DNA of 64,000 bases from Pseudopedobacter beijingensis (lineage in GTDB: Bacteria > Bacteroidota > Bacteroidia > Sphingobacteriales > Sphingobacteriaceae), in contig NZ_JBHUDG010000051.1 of the NCBI RefSeq assembly GCF_042678145.1, positions 62,001-126,000 on the forward strand. Reading direction: 5' to 3'. The notes below the pieces were generated by a model, which ran no database searches, had not been told where the DNA came from, and worked only from the letters and a program-made list of their open reading frames with translations. This document shows positions 17,705 to 26,368 of this stretch, in pieces. Each line of letters starts with the position of its first letter. The stretch's first letter is position 1. The position numbers and the translations under genes are program-made.

Positions 17705-18228
17705 AGTTGTTTTTTACAGGATTTATTATATTTTTTCTTTTTATTAATACCTCTTTAGCTGCTTTAGAAATTAAAGATTTTGATATTTCTCAATCTGTTG
17801 GAAGAACAGAAAAATTTATGATCATTGCTAAAGATAGTTTAGAAAATGTGAATGATGACATTAATGGTACTTACAAATTTTCTGTAAATGGCTTTAACGA
17901 AGTACTTCATTTTAGAAATGGTATAGCTGAAAGTAGCTTGATTATAGATAAATCTATCTTTTTGTATATCAAACATCTTAACGAAACCTCTCCGTCTAAA
18001 TTATATTATGTATTAAAAACCGGACAAAGGCTAAATCCAATATCTATAAGCTGGTATATTCTGTTGGCAATTCCCGCCTTTCTTATTTTTATCGGGTATA
18101 TGTTCAGACGTATAATCAAATTAATTATTGTTGTTCTCATCGGTTACTTTTACTTCACTTACAGCAAAGGCCTATCTTTGGGTACCTTTTTAGAATCTGC
18201 CTTTGATGGTTTAAGAAATTTATTCTAA
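17701..18228 (+). CDS. Small membrane protein coupled to the patatin-Omp85 gene
   Basis: I do not recognise this 175-residue protein. It has a signal peptide (MKLFFTGFIIFFLFINTSLA), an extracytoplasmic stretch of about 100 residues, then two hydrophobic segments (WYILLAIPAFLIFIGYMF and LIIVVLIGYFYFTYS) separated by a basic turn, RRIIK. The ATGA start overlaps the lipase stop, so the two are translationally coupled. It may assist the lipase or its insertion; this is inference only. Its last bases overlap the convergent tamL stop by 4 nt. Confidence 0.8.
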   Translation: MKLFFTGFIIFFLFINTSLAALEIKDFDISQSVGRTEKFMIIAKDSLENVNDDINGTYKFSVNGFNEVLHFRNGIAESSLIIDKSIFLYIKHLNETSPSKLYYVLKTGQRLNPISISWYILLAIPAFLIFIGYMFRRIIKLIIVVLIGYFYFTYSKGLSLGTFLESAFDGLRNLF

Positions 18229-20558
18229 AATGGCATCCCTATACCAAACTGTATTTGAGTTATAGAATATACGTCTGGCTTATTGGTTTCTGCATAATTA
18301 GCCTTGAATTGCTTTTTCAAATTATCATTAAAATAGTACCTGGTAATCCATTGGTTTTTCCCGTTAAATTGTGGGTCTTTAACTTTTATACCTGCATCTA
18401 ACCTAAATACAAAGAAAGAAACATCAAATCTTAAACCCACTCCCGTTCCTATAGCTACTTGATCCCAAAGTTTTTTTAGTTGAAACTGTGAGCCTGGAAA
18501 CTGTGGATCTTCCTTTATACGCCAGGTATTTCCGAAATCAACAAATGTAGCTCCTTTTAATTTAGAACCAAAAAAATCGTCTAATATCTTAAATCTATAT
18601 TCTAAATTTCCTTCTAATTTTACATCTCCCAACTGGTCAAGGTTTCTTAATTTTAACCTGGCTGCTGAATCGGGTAAAGAAGCTCTATTGTAATTTCCTG
18701 GTCCCAGAGTACGGGCTTGCCAGGCTCTTATACCGCTAGATCCACCAGCAAAAAACTGCTTATCAAAAGGCAAAGCTGCTACATTACCATAATAATACCC
18801 CATGCCTGGGTTTAACCGCGCTATTAGTTGCTGATCTCCGCCTAAGCTTTTATAAAAGCGTGCATCAGTTTCTACCCTAACAAACTGATAATATGGCACA
18901 CCTAAAATTGTTCTGTTTGTTTTATCCGGATTACTTCTATCAAAAAGGTTAGAAGCTAAAGCAGCTGCATTTCCGCCTACTTCCAAAATACCATTAAAGA
19001 AAGTAAAGTTACTTAACGTATTGAGTCTTGTTAGGTTATAAGTATAGTTATAAATCATACTGGATACTAGCTGAGACCTAAGGGTTGACAGAAAAAAGCT
19101 ATTCCCTTGCCCCTCCAGATAATCTTGTAATTCTTTACTAATCCTTCCCTGTACATATTGTATATTAAGCGGTGTAAACGAATGTATTTTATATTTCGTT
19201 TCCGTCCAATCGTATGTTAAATTAGTTCCTAGTACACGTCTTAAATATGACTCTTTAAGATTATAAATCTGATAATTTACACCTATACGAGTTCTAGGAA
19301 TACCACTTCGACCCACAAAAGACGTTCTAAATGGCGTAATTAATCTTGGAAAGTTAAGACTGGCTCCTATCTGATAATCACTGCTTAGCAATCTTTCACT
19401 AATACTTCCTTTTATATTTTTATCAAATTGAAAACCGCCTCTTAATTTCACCTCAAATATTTCGGCTCCGCCAAACATATTTTTATTTTGATATGTTAAA
19501 CCAGCATTTACTCCCGAAATACTCGAATTAAAGTTGTATTCGCCATCTAAACGATTGGATTTCCTCTTGAGCGGAATCATATCTACTAAACCTATCAATG
19601 TATTAGGTTCATCCTTTTTTTTAGCAAAATCAACCGTTACACTTTTAAAAACGTTTAAATCAAAAAGTCGTTGAGTGGTTAACTCTACATCTTCCAGATT
19701 ATAAAGACTTCCATTCTTTAGGAATATATAATTAGATATCTTTTGGGGTTTAAAGAATCTGGAGTAATCAAAAAACTTATACTGACTGTCTATCCTTAAT
19801 GTATCTGGCTTTAATCCCGTTAGAATAGCGTTAGTGGGCTGAATCCGAATATAAGTATTATCTAGCTTATACTTCTGATGTGTACTATCTCCTGGATTTA
19901 AAATCTCCAACTCTATATCTGCCCTATTACTATTCAGATTGGTATCTATTTTGGCCCTTACATATTGTCTCACAAAATCGTAATAGCCATTTTTCTTCAT
20001 CACCCCATAAATCTGATCCCGCTCATAAGATATACTATCTTCATCCAATCTATGTCCTGGCTTTAATTTCGTAAATTTATCCCTGTTACTGAGGTATAGA
20101 TTTGAAATCTGAGGGTCTTTAATAGCAAATTCAATATTTCTTATTACAAACTCTTCTCCCTGCTTGGCGTTAAAAATTATTTTAGCTTTCTTGTTTACAA
20201 TTTCTACCTCATTGGTTACCGTTGCATTTAAAAAACCTTTTGTTTTCAAAAACTTTTGTAATTGCAAACGGGATACATCTATTAACGAACTATCTAAAAG
20301 ACGGGGTGCTTCACCCAAATTTTTATTACCTTTTTTATTAAAAGTATTATATATCCATAAGTTTATGGGGGCATTAGGTCTTATATCTAAAGAGACGTAA
20401 GAATATGCTTGATCAGAAAAAGTATTATCAATACCTTTTATTTCTAACTTTGTAACCAAAGATTCGTTTTCTTTTAACCTTTTTGTTGATCGACATGCTG
20501 TCAACACCAAGGTAAAAAGTAGCAATATGATAAATGATTGTTTAATATATGCTTTCAA
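18225..20558 (-). CDS. tamL: TamL-like outer-membrane lipoprotein, BamA/TamA family
   Basis: The 777-residue Omp85-family protein starts with a lipoprotein signal (lipobox LTAC, Cys21), the feature that sets Bacteroidota TamL apart from TamA. POTRA-like segments follow to about residue 380, and the rest is a BamA-type barrel, with the conserved FAGGSSGIRAW and a C-terminal FGIGMPF. TamL is thought to work with TamB in envelope assembly, but tamB is not adjacent here. The start is a TTG, since there is no in-frame ATG before the lipobox. The first 10 nt overlap the divergent methyltransferase gene. Confidence 0.9.
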   Translation of the reverse strand: MKAYIKQSFIILLLFTLVLTACRSTKRLKENESLVTKLEIKGIDNTFSDQAYSYVSLDIRPNAPINLWIYNTFNKKGNKNLGEAPRLLDSSLIDVSRLQLQKFLKTKGFLNATVTNEVEIVNKKAKIIFNAKQGEEFVIRNIEFAIKDPQISNLYLSNRDKFTKLKPGHRLDEDSISYERDQIYGVMKKNGYYDFVRQYVRAKIDTNLNSNRADIELEILNPGDSTHQKYKLDNTYIRIQPTNAILTGLKPDTLRIDSQYKFFDYSRFFKPQKISNYIFLKNGSLYNLEDVELTTQRLFDLNVFKSVTVDFAKKKDEPNTLIGLVDMIPLKRKSNRLDGEYNFNSSISGVNAGLTYQNKNMFGGAEIFEVKLRGGFQFDKNIKGSISERLLSSDYQIGASLNFPRLITPFRTSFVGRSGIPRTRIGVNYQIYNLKESYLRRVLGTNLTYDWTETKYKIHSFTPLNIQYVQGRISKELQDYLEGQGNSFFLSTLRSQLVSSMIYNYTYNLTRLNTLSNFTFFNGILEVGGNAAALASNLFDRSNPDKTNRTILGVPYYQFVRVETDARFYKSLGGDQQLIARLNPGMGYYYGNVAALPFDKQFFAGGSSGIRAWQARTLGPGNYNRASLPDSAARLKLRNLDQLGDVKLEGNLEYRFKILDDFFGSKLKGATFVDFGNTWRIKEDPQFPGSQFQLKKLWDQVAIGTGVGLRFDVSFFVFRLDAGIKVKDPQFNGKNQWITRYYFNDNLKKQFKANYAETNKPDVYSITQIQFGIGMPF

Positions 20559-21292
20559 AGTCTCAAATAAGTTTCATAAAATCTCTCCAGCAAAAAAAAT
20601 TCCGCAAAGAACATAACCTTTTTATTGTTGAAGGGTTAAAATCTATAACTGAATTTTTAGCTTCAAAGTATAAAGTTCATTCAATATATTGCCTGGATAC
20701 AGAACTTTCAAAGTTGCCTAATTTATCTGAAAAAATAAAGATTTTTGAGATTAGTGAAGCAGAATTAGGTAAAATAAGTTCATTACAGGCTCCCCAACAA
20801 GCTTTAGCTATAATAGAAATTCCGTATTCATTAAATAACTTACAAATAACAGATGAAATAGTTTTGGTTTTGGACGGTATTCAAGATCCGGGAAACCTTG
20901 GCACTATTATTAGAACGGCAGATTGGTTTGGTTTTGAGAAAATCGTCTGTTCTAAAAATACTGTTGATGCCTATAATCCCAAAGTTGTTCAGGCAACCAT
21001 GGGAGCCTTATCCCGTGTTTCTTTGTTTTATGTTGACCTATTTGATTTCCTTAAAGATCATAAACTTCCCAAGTTTGGAACTTTATTGAACGGAAATAAC
21101 ATTTATGCACAAGAATGGCCAGGGGCAGGTTTTCTAGTTTTAGGCAGTGAAGGCAATGGCATTTCGGACGAAATCATCTCATTATTAGATCATTCTATAA
21201 CCATCCCAAAACTTGGCTTATCAGAATCTTTAAATGTAGGCATAGCAGCAGCTATTTGTTGTTCAGAAATTCGAAGAAATTCTTTAAAATAA
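20549..21292 (+). CDS. SpoU/TrmH-family RNA 2'-O-methyltransferase
   Basis: This SAM-dependent 2'-O-methyltransferase (SPOUT class) has 247 residues. An N-terminal RNA-binding part (LSKSQISFIKSLQQKKFRKE, HNLFIVEG) precedes the three SPOUT motifs: DGIQDPGNLGTIIRTADWFG, LGSEGNGIS and the knot motif IPKLGLSESLNVGIAAAI. The substrate (rRNA or tRNA) cannot be told from sequence. The start at 20549 is the only ATG that keeps the conserved N-terminus, and it lies inside the divergent tamL coding sequence. Confidence 0.92.
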   Translation: MLSKSQISFIKSLQQKKFRKEHNLFIVEGLKSITEFLASKYKVHSIYCLDTELSKLPNLSEKIKIFEISEAELGKISSLQAPQQALAIIEIPYSLNNLQITDEIVLVLDGIQDPGNLGTIIRTADWFGFEKIVCSKNTVDAYNPKVVQATMGALSRVSLFYVDLFDFLKDHKLPKFGTLLNGNNIYAQEWPGAGFLVLGSEGNGISDEIISLLDHSITIPKLGLSESLNVGIAAAICCSEIRRNSLK

Positions 21293-21293
21293 G

Positions 21294-21323
21294 TTGACAT
21301 ATATTAATTTTTTGCTATTTTTG
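21294..21323 (+). promoter_or_regulatory. Promoter of tRNA-Cys (-33 TTG and -7 element)
   Basis: TTG at 21294-21296 (within TTGACA) is separated by 19 nt from TATTTTTG at 21316-21323. This is the full Bacteroidota TTG-N19-TAnnTTTG layout and the best-formed promoter in the window. Confidence 0.8.
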
Positions 21324-21345
21324 CATTCCCTTAAACGGGAAATAA

Positions 21346-21416
21346 GGTCGGGTGGCCGAGTGGCTAGGCAGAGGTCTGCAAAACCTTGTACAGCGGTTCG
21401 AATCCGCTCTCGACCT
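21346..21416 (+). tRNA. tRNA-Cys (anticodon GCA)
   Basis: The acceptor stem GGTCGGG pairs with CTCGACC (one G-U). The D arm is GCC/GGC, and the anticodon stem-loop GAGGT-CTGCAAA-ACCTT gives GCA. The T arm is AGCGG-TTCGAAT-CCGCT. The discriminator base is T, as expected for tRNA-Cys. The 3' CCA is not encoded. Confidence 0.95.
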
Positions 21417-21443
21417 CTTAAATATTTATAAATATATATTGTC

Positions 21444-21605
21444 ATGGCAGTAACGCGTTTAAAAAGAAAAGACAGAAGAAACAAAACTACTTCCCGCTTA
21501 GAGGTTCAATTCTTGAAGTTAGGAAGAAATATTGAAAACGGAAGTCGTTCTCAAGAAGGAAAAAGCCAAGTTGTTAAAAACAACGAAGTTTTAGCTTCTC
21601 TATAA
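21444..21605 (+). CDS. Small basic protein (53 aa), function unknown
   Basis: The frame encodes 53 residues starting MAVTRLKRKDRRNKTTSRLE and ending NNEVLASL. It is very basic in its first 20 residues, so RNA or DNA binding is plausible. It begins 28 nt after tRNA-Cys and is followed by a good terminator, so it is likely co-transcribed with the tRNA. I believe similar small proteins occur in relatives, but I know no function. Confidence 0.75.
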   Translation: MAVTRLKRKDRRNKTTSRLEVQFLKLGRNIENGSRSQEGKSQVVKNNEVLASL

Positions 21606-21631
21606 AAATTTAGGTTTTTATAAAAATATTT

Positions 21632-21669
21632 AAAGCTTCATTTATCGGCCGGTAAGTGAAGCTTTTTTT
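21632..21669 (+). terminator. Terminator after tRNA-Cys and the small basic gene
   Basis: AAAGCTTCATTTA pairs with TAAGTGAAGCTTT (one G-U) and is followed by T-rich sequence. Confidence 0.88.
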
Positions 21670-21701
21670 ATTCCCACCTTTTCTTATCTACTCTAGACAA
21701 G

Positions 21702-22445
21702 TCAGGTCGTCAGATCAAAGGCCAAAGCAAATTGCAACAACTCTGCAAAAGATTTCACTTCCAGCTTTTGTACAATATTTTTACGATGGGTGTTTACCGT
21801 ATGCTTTGAAATAAAGAGCTCATCAGCAATTTCTGCCGAAGATTTCCCATCAACTAACAACTGTATAATCTCTAATTCTCTTTTGGTAAGTGAGGCAAAT
21901 TTCTTGTAGTTTCTCAGAATATAGCTATTCTGCTCTAAGGCTTTATTAACTTTACCTACTAAATACCCCATTCCTTTCACTGCATTGGAAATCATCAATA
22001 GATTGCCTTCACTATTACAATCTGTTTTTTTTAGTAATTTACAGTTTGTGTAATACCATTCATAACTATCTTCATTTCCCGTTTTAACTTGCTGATAGAA
22101 AGAATAACTACTTTGGTAAGCATTATTAACAAGAATACTACTTAATCCTTCCAAAAGAATATCAGCCTGTCCAGACGGAAAAAAATTAAAATAATAATCC
22201 TGCCCCATATCTCTTAATTCCTGCATGGTATACCCTAGGTTTTCCCTTCCTGCACTATTCATATAAGCTAGTGATTGTGTTTCTAATGACACATTATGCA
22301 ACATAACCACTCCTGGAATAATATCACCTATTTCTTCTATTGTATATTTATTTCCAAAAATAGATTTATCTATTTGATAAAGATGTTGATCATGAATATC
22401 CACCAGCTCTTTATCTGAAAGTTTACTAATTTGAGAATTCTTCAT
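21702..22445 (-). CDS. PAS-like/LuxR-type transcriptional regulator
   Basis: The protein has a PAS-like sensor part (about residues 35-150, with YMNSAGRENLGYTMQELRDM) and a C-terminal LuxR/GerE helix-turn-helix. The HTH core reads LTKRELEIIQLLVDGKSSAE, then IADELFISKHTVNTHRKNIV. There is no receiver domain. I placed the start at the ATG at 22445 (247 residues). An in-frame ATG at 22484 would lie upstream of a good -7 element at 22472-22479. The signal sensed and the targets are unknown. Confidence 0.85.
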   Translation of the reverse strand: MKNSQISKLSDKELVDIHDQHLYQIDKSIFGNKYTIEEIGDIIPGVVMLHNVSLETQSLAYMNSAGRENLGYTMQELRDMGQDYYFNFFPSGQADILLEGLSSILVNNAYQSSYSFYQQVKTGNEDSYEWYYTNCKLLKKTDCNSEGNLLMISNAVKGMGYLVGKVNKALEQNSYILRNYKKFASLTKRELEIIQLLVDGKSSAEIADELFISKHTVNTHRKNIVQKLEVKSFAELLQFALAFDLTT

Positions 22446-22471
22446 AGGGTGTGAATTTACAAATGGTACCC

Positions 22472-22479
22472 CAAATATA
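22472..22479 (-). promoter_or_regulatory. -7 element for the PAS-LuxR gene
   Basis: Reverse-strand TATATTTG matches TAnnTTTG 26 nt before the ATG at 22445, with a TTG 21 nt upstream at 22503-22501. It argues against the start at 22484. Confidence 0.55.
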
Positions 22480-22565
22480 TGCATTAAAAAACAGGATAAA
22501 CAAAAAAGAGGTTAAAACAGACAAATCAGTTTCTTTAAATAGAGTATTTTAAAATAAGTAAACAA

Positions 22566-22593
22566 AAAAGCCACCCTATTCAAGGTGGCTTTT
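22566..22593 (-). terminator. Terminator after rpmA
   Basis: AAAAGCCACC pairs with GGTGGCTTTT over an 8-nt loop, 24 nt after the rpmA stop on the reverse strand. Confidence 0.85.
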
Positions 22594-22616
22594 ATTAATC
22601 TTATATAACTAAAAAG

Positions 22617-22886
22617 TTATGCTTTTGCTTCCTCAGCAGGAACTACAGAAACATAAGATTTGTTATCTGCTTTTTTCTTAAAAACAACTTTACCGTCTAC
22701 AAGAGCAAATAAAGTATGGTCTTTACCAATACCTACGTTTTTATCTGGATGATGCAAAGTACCTCTTTGACGTACAATGATATTTCCTGCTATTGCAGAT
22801 TGACCACCAAAAATTTTAACGCCTAAACGTTTGCTATGTGATTCTCTACCGTTGTTAGAGCTACCCGCCCCTTTCTTATGTGCCAT
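22617..22886 (-). CDS. rpmA: Ribosomal protein L27
   Basis: The 89-residue protein has the L27 signature: AHKKGAGSSNNGRESHSKRL, then GVKIFGGQ, and NIIVRQRGT. The N-terminus follows the initiator Met directly, with no cleavable leader of the Firmicute type. It is the second gene of the rplU-rpmA operon. Confidence 0.98.
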   Translation of the reverse strand: MAHKKGAGSSNNGRESHSKRLGVKIFGGQSAIAGNIIVRQRGTLHHPDKNVGIGKDHTLFALVDGKVVFKKKADNKSYVSVVPAEEAKA

Positions 22887-22940
22887 TGTTTATATCTTTT
22901 TATTAAACAAAAGTTTAATGAGTGAACAATTTTAGATTAA

Positions 22941-23252
22941 TTATATTGAGATATTCTCAATCTGAATTTTTGTAAAACATTGACGGTGACCATTTTTCTT
23001 TTTGTAACCTTTTCTTCTTTTCTTGTGAAAAACGATTACTTTATCACCTTTTAAATGAGACACGATTTTAGCAGAAACTTTAGCACCGTTTACCGCAGGA
23101 GCACCTACTGTAAATTTACCTTCATTCTCAACTAACAATACATTGTCAAATTCAACAGTAGCGCCTTCATCACCTTGTAATCTGTGTACAAAAAGATGTT
23201 GGTCTTTAGCAACTTTAAATTGCTGTCCTGCTATATTTACTATTGCGTACAT
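22941..23252 (-). CDS. rplU: Ribosomal protein L21
   Basis: The 103-residue L21 starts MYAIVNIAGQQFKVAKDQ and ends with the basic block HKKRRKGYKKKNGHRQCFTK, which contacts 23S rRNA. It heads the conserved rplU-rpmA pair. Confidence 0.98.
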   Translation of the reverse strand: MYAIVNIAGQQFKVAKDQHLFVHRLQGDEGATVEFDNVLLVENEGKFTVGAPAVNGAKVSAKIVSHLKGDKVIVFHKKRRKGYKKKNGHRQCFTKIQIENISI

Positions 23253-23286
23253 TGTTAATAAATTTATTTAATTAAAATTTGAGGTG

Positions 23287-23294
23287 CAAATATA
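23287..23294 (-). promoter_or_regulatory. -7 element for rplU-rpmA
   Basis: Reverse-strand TATATTTG matches TAnnTTTG about 34 nt before the rplU ATG. Confidence 0.6.
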
Positions 23295-23369
23295 TGTATA
23301 TAATATAAAAATCCAAAATTAAAGCTCAAAAACATTCTTTTGGAAATGCACTTAATTTATTTGTTTCGG

Positions 23370-23879
23370 CTATTTTGATTTTTCACCTATCCGATACCTT
23401 GCTTCTGATTCTGTTATAGTTTTCTCTACTGTTTTAATTAATTGAATTGCAGCATCTTTTAATTTTGGATTTTCGTTATAAGCAGCATCTAATTCAATAA
23501 CTTTTGTTTTACGCTCATAAACATATTCCAAATAATATTTAGGAGCCTTTCCAGTCTTATCACTCACCATATTTGTTGGCCAATCCCAAAAACCTAATTC
23601 TGCGGCCTTTCTATGTAGAAATAATAAATCATCTTTACCTAACTTCACTTTCTTGTGAACGAGGGAGTCTTGAGCATCGAGGTATTCGTAATCCTGAGTT
23701 TTTGAATTGTATGTTTGGGTATACCTCCCATTTTCACCTGATTTTAATACGATGTACTCAAATTCCACAAATTTATATGGCGCATTTTTTATCATTTTGC
23801 CATAATAATAAAAACAGTACAACAAAAACGGGATAATAATCGTAGTTGCTAAAAAAATTTTCTTACCTCTATTACTCAT
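23370..23879 (-). CDS. Membrane-anchored protein of unknown function
   Basis: I do not recognise this 169-residue protein. A single N-terminal anchor (IFLATTIIIPFLLYCFYYYG, residues 8-27) precedes a hydrophilic domain rich in Tyr, Lys and Glu. Only this anchor is visible, so the rest is probably periplasmic. Its start overlaps the stop of the upstream symporter gene by 4 nt (ATGA), implying shared translation. Confidence 0.75.
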   Translation of the reverse strand: MSNRGKKIFLATTIIIPFLLYCFYYYGKMIKNAPYKFVEFEYIVLKSGENGRYTQTYNSKTQDYEYLDAQDSLVHKKVKLGKDDLLFLHRKAAELGFWDWPTNMVSDKTGKAPKYYLEYVYERKTKVIELDAAYNENPKLKDAAIQLIKTVEKTITESEARYRIGEKSK

Positions 23880-25252
23880 ATTTTTTCTATTTCAGTATTC
23901 CCTGCATTAGGATCAAATTCGCCTTCCCATTTTGCAATTACCACCGTTGCTAAGCAATTTCCTAATACGTTTACTGCTGTTCTTGCCATATCCATTAACT
24001 CATCAATACCAACTATAATTAATATGGGCCACACCGGCATATTAAACGAAGCTGCCGTTCCTAATAGTATCACCAATGATGCTCGAGGTATCCCCGCCAC
24101 ACCTTTACTGGTTAACATCAGAGTAAAAACAATTAACACCTGATGCCAAAAGCTTAAATTCATCCCTGCCGCTTGCGAAACAAAGATAGCTGCTAATGAA
24201 AGATATAAAGTCGTTCCATCTAAATTGAAACTATATCCTGTTGGGATAACAAAAGCTACAATTTTTCTAGGCACCCCTATACTTTCCATAGCCTCCATAG
24301 CTCTGGGTAAAGCGGCTTCCGAACTCGTTGTAGCAAAGGCTATCGATATAGGCTCTGCCACTGCTTTCATAAACTTCTTTATAGGCACCCCTACAAATAA
24401 TGCAATCGGCAGCAAAATTAGAAGAATAAATGCAATGAGCGCAAAATATAATGTAATTAATAAGTGAAATAAATTAACCAGTACACCTACTCCCATATGT
24501 CCCACCGTATAAGCTATGGCCGCACCAACACCAATAGGTGCAAAATACATGATAATATTGGTAAACTTAAACATAACCTCTGACAGGCTTTCTGTAAATT
24601 TAACCATTGGCATACGCTTGTTTTCTGGAACCAGAACCAGAGCTACTCCAAAAATGATACTAAAAATCACGATTTGCAATACTTCTCCATCTGCAACAGA
24701 TTTTGCTATATTTTCTGGAAAAGCATGTAAAATAACATCCGATACCGATTGAGCCGGAACTTCCGGTAGCTTTTCTACTACAGGGGGCTGTTTCATTCCT
24801 TCGCCTGCTTTTGTAATATTTATAGCCGCCAATCCAACAAATAATGCCATTGTAGTTACTATTTCAAAATACACCAATGACTTCCATCCCATGCGTCCTA
24901 CCTGCTTAATATCTGAATGCCCTGCAATACCATAGACTAACGTACCAAAAAGTAATGGTGCCACTACGGTTTTTATCATCTTTAAGAAAATCTTACTTAA
25001 AACCTGTAACTGAACGGCTATATCCGGATAATCATGCCCTAATTCGATACCTATCACCATAGATATTAAAATCCATGCGGTAAGTGTTTTTTTCTTAAGG
25101 CCATACAGTATTAATCCTATAATGGCTAGCCAACGGGTTGCTATAGCAATATAATCTGGTATATTAACCCAGTTATAATGATTTAAAAAAGAAATGGCAG
25201 CCGCTAACGTTACCGTTGCTATGGTAAAAATTGTACCTTTGTTTTGTTTCAT
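23876..25252 (-). CDS. Dicarboxylate/amino acid:cation symporter (DAACS family)
   Basis: The protein is a GltP/DctA-type carrier that couples glutamate, aspartate or C4-dicarboxylate uptake to Na+ or H+. Its 458 residues hold about eight helices and two re-entrant loops. Family motifs include FATTSSEAALPRAMEAM (first hairpin tip), PTGYSFNLDGTTLYLSLA and the late re-entrant SKGVAGIPRASLVIL. Substrate choice cannot be read confidently. Its stop overlaps the start of the small membrane protein gene downstream. Confidence 0.93.
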   Translation of the reverse strand: MKQNKGTIFTIATVTLAAAISFLNHYNWVNIPDYIAIATRWLAIIGLILYGLKKKTLTAWILISMVIGIELGHDYPDIAVQLQVLSKIFLKMIKTVVAPLLFGTLVYGIAGHSDIKQVGRMGWKSLVYFEIVTTMALFVGLAAINITKAGEGMKQPPVVEKLPEVPAQSVSDVILHAFPENIAKSVADGEVLQIVIFSIIFGVALVLVPENKRMPMVKFTESLSEVMFKFTNIIMYFAPIGVGAAIAYTVGHMGVGVLVNLFHLLITLYFALIAFILLILLPIALFVGVPIKKFMKAVAEPISIAFATTSSEAALPRAMEAMESIGVPRKIVAFVIPTGYSFNLDGTTLYLSLAAIFVSQAAGMNLSFWHQVLIVFTLMLTSKGVAGIPRASLVILLGTAASFNMPVWPILIIVGIDELMDMARTAVNVLGNCLATVVIAKWEGEFDPNAGNTEIEKI

Positions 25253-25270
25253 TTAGATATAGTTGGTCCG

Positions 25271-25299
25271 CAAAATTAATTATTTTAAGCTGTTGTCAA
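25271..25299 (-). promoter_or_regulatory. Promoter of the symporter gene
   Basis: On the reverse strand, TTG (25299-25297) is separated by 18 nt from TAATTTTG (25278-25271), 18 nt before the ATG at 25252. Confidence 0.65.
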
Positions 25300-25308
25300 A
25301 ATCACTTT

Positions 25309-25809
25309 ATGGAAACTCCCAAGCTCTCTATAATCAAAAAAGAACTCATTCATTTAGAATACAATGAATTAAGTGAGATTATATTAAAAATATCTAAATT
25401 TAAAACAGAAAATAAAGAGTTTCTTAACTACCTTTTATTTTATCAAGATCAACCGGAAGTTTATATTGAAGAACTAAAAACTCTTATCACCGATTCTTTT
25501 AATGATTTAAATGGTGCAGACTATCAAAAATTAAAAAAATTACGGAAAGTCGTAAGGCTATTAAACAAGCATTTAAAATTTGTTGCCATTAAAAGATATG
25601 ATGTTGAAATGAGTATTTTTTTCTGCAATTTATTTATAGAGAATAAATTATTAAAAACTAGGCTTAAAGCACTCCAGAATATATTTTTACGTCAAATCAT
25701 AAAAGCTCAAAAACTAACAGAAAAGTTAGATGAAGATCTTAAATTCGATTATAACATTGAAATAGAATTACTATTAACTCATGCCCAAAAAGAGAGTATT
25801 TTCCTATAA
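25309..25809 (+). CDS. Hypothetical cytoplasmic protein
   Basis: This 166-residue protein is unrecognised. It is rich in Leu, Lys and Glu and looks entirely helical, with basic patches such as YQKLKKLRKVVRLLNKHLKF. There is no signal peptide or membrane segment. The ATG at 25309 (METPKLSII) is preferred to an upstream start at 25231, which would run into the divergent symporter gene and encode Cys-rich, unrelated residues. The sigma factor gene starts 61 bp downstream. Confidence 0.7.
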   Translation: METPKLSIIKKELIHLEYNELSEIILKISKFKTENKEFLNYLLFYQDQPEVYIEELKTLITDSFNDLNGADYQKLKKLRKVVRLLNKHLKFVAIKRYDVEMSIFFCNLFIENKLLKTRLKALQNIFLRQIIKAQKLTEKLDEDLKFDYNIEIELLLTHAQKESIFL

Positions 25810-25870
25810 AGCCATTGTAACAAAAAACATTTTTGATTGTCTTAATAACAAAGTCAGTATTTAGTTTATA

Positions 25871-26368
25871 ATGACGGATCAAGAACATGTATTTAAAGAG
25901 ATTTTCCAGAAAAATTCTAAGAAAATCTATCATTTATGTTACGGATACACTAACGACGAAGAAAGTGCAAACGATCTTTTGCAGGAAACATTTATCAAAG
26001 TTTGGCAAAATCTTGATAAGTTCAGAAACCAGGCTATGATTTCTACCTGGATATATCGTATTGCAGTAAACACTTGCCTTACTCATCTCAGAAAAGAAAA
26101 CAGGCAAGCAAAAGACGAATTAACTCCAAGTATTATAGCCGAACATAAAGAAGAAATTTCTGAAAAACAGGAACAGATTAAAACCTTGTATAAATGTATT
26201 GCTCAATTGGAAGAAACGGACCGATTAATTATAACCATGGTTTTAGATGAACTCCCTTACAATGAAATTGCAGAAATTTCTGGTATCTCTGAAGGAAACC
26301 TTAGAGTTAAAATTCACAGAATTAAAAATAAGCTGACCGAATTATATAATAGATATGAAAGACTTTGA
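25871..26368 (+). CDS. ECF-type RNA polymerase sigma factor
   Basis: The 165-residue protein has sigma region 2 (LCYGYTNDEESANDLLQETF, with IKVWQNLDKFRNQAMISTWI) and region 4 (ELPYNEIAEISGISEGNLRV). Regions 1 and 3 are absent, which makes it an extracytoplasmic-function type. It overlaps the following membrane-protein gene by 14 nt, the usual placing for an anti-sigma partner. The regulon is unknown. Confidence 0.92.
   Translation: MTDQEHVFKEIFQKNSKKIYHLCYGYTNDEESANDLLQETFIKVWQNLDKFRNQAMISTWIYRIAVNTCLTHLRKENRQAKDELTPSIIAEHKEEISEKQEQIKTLYKCIAQLEETDRLIITMVLDELPYNEIAEISGISEGNLRVKIHRIKNKLTELYNRYERL

Noticed and set aside
25231..25308. N-terminal extension of the hypothetical protein at 25309
   Set aside because: It would overlap the divergent symporter gene and its promoter, and its residues look non-coding.
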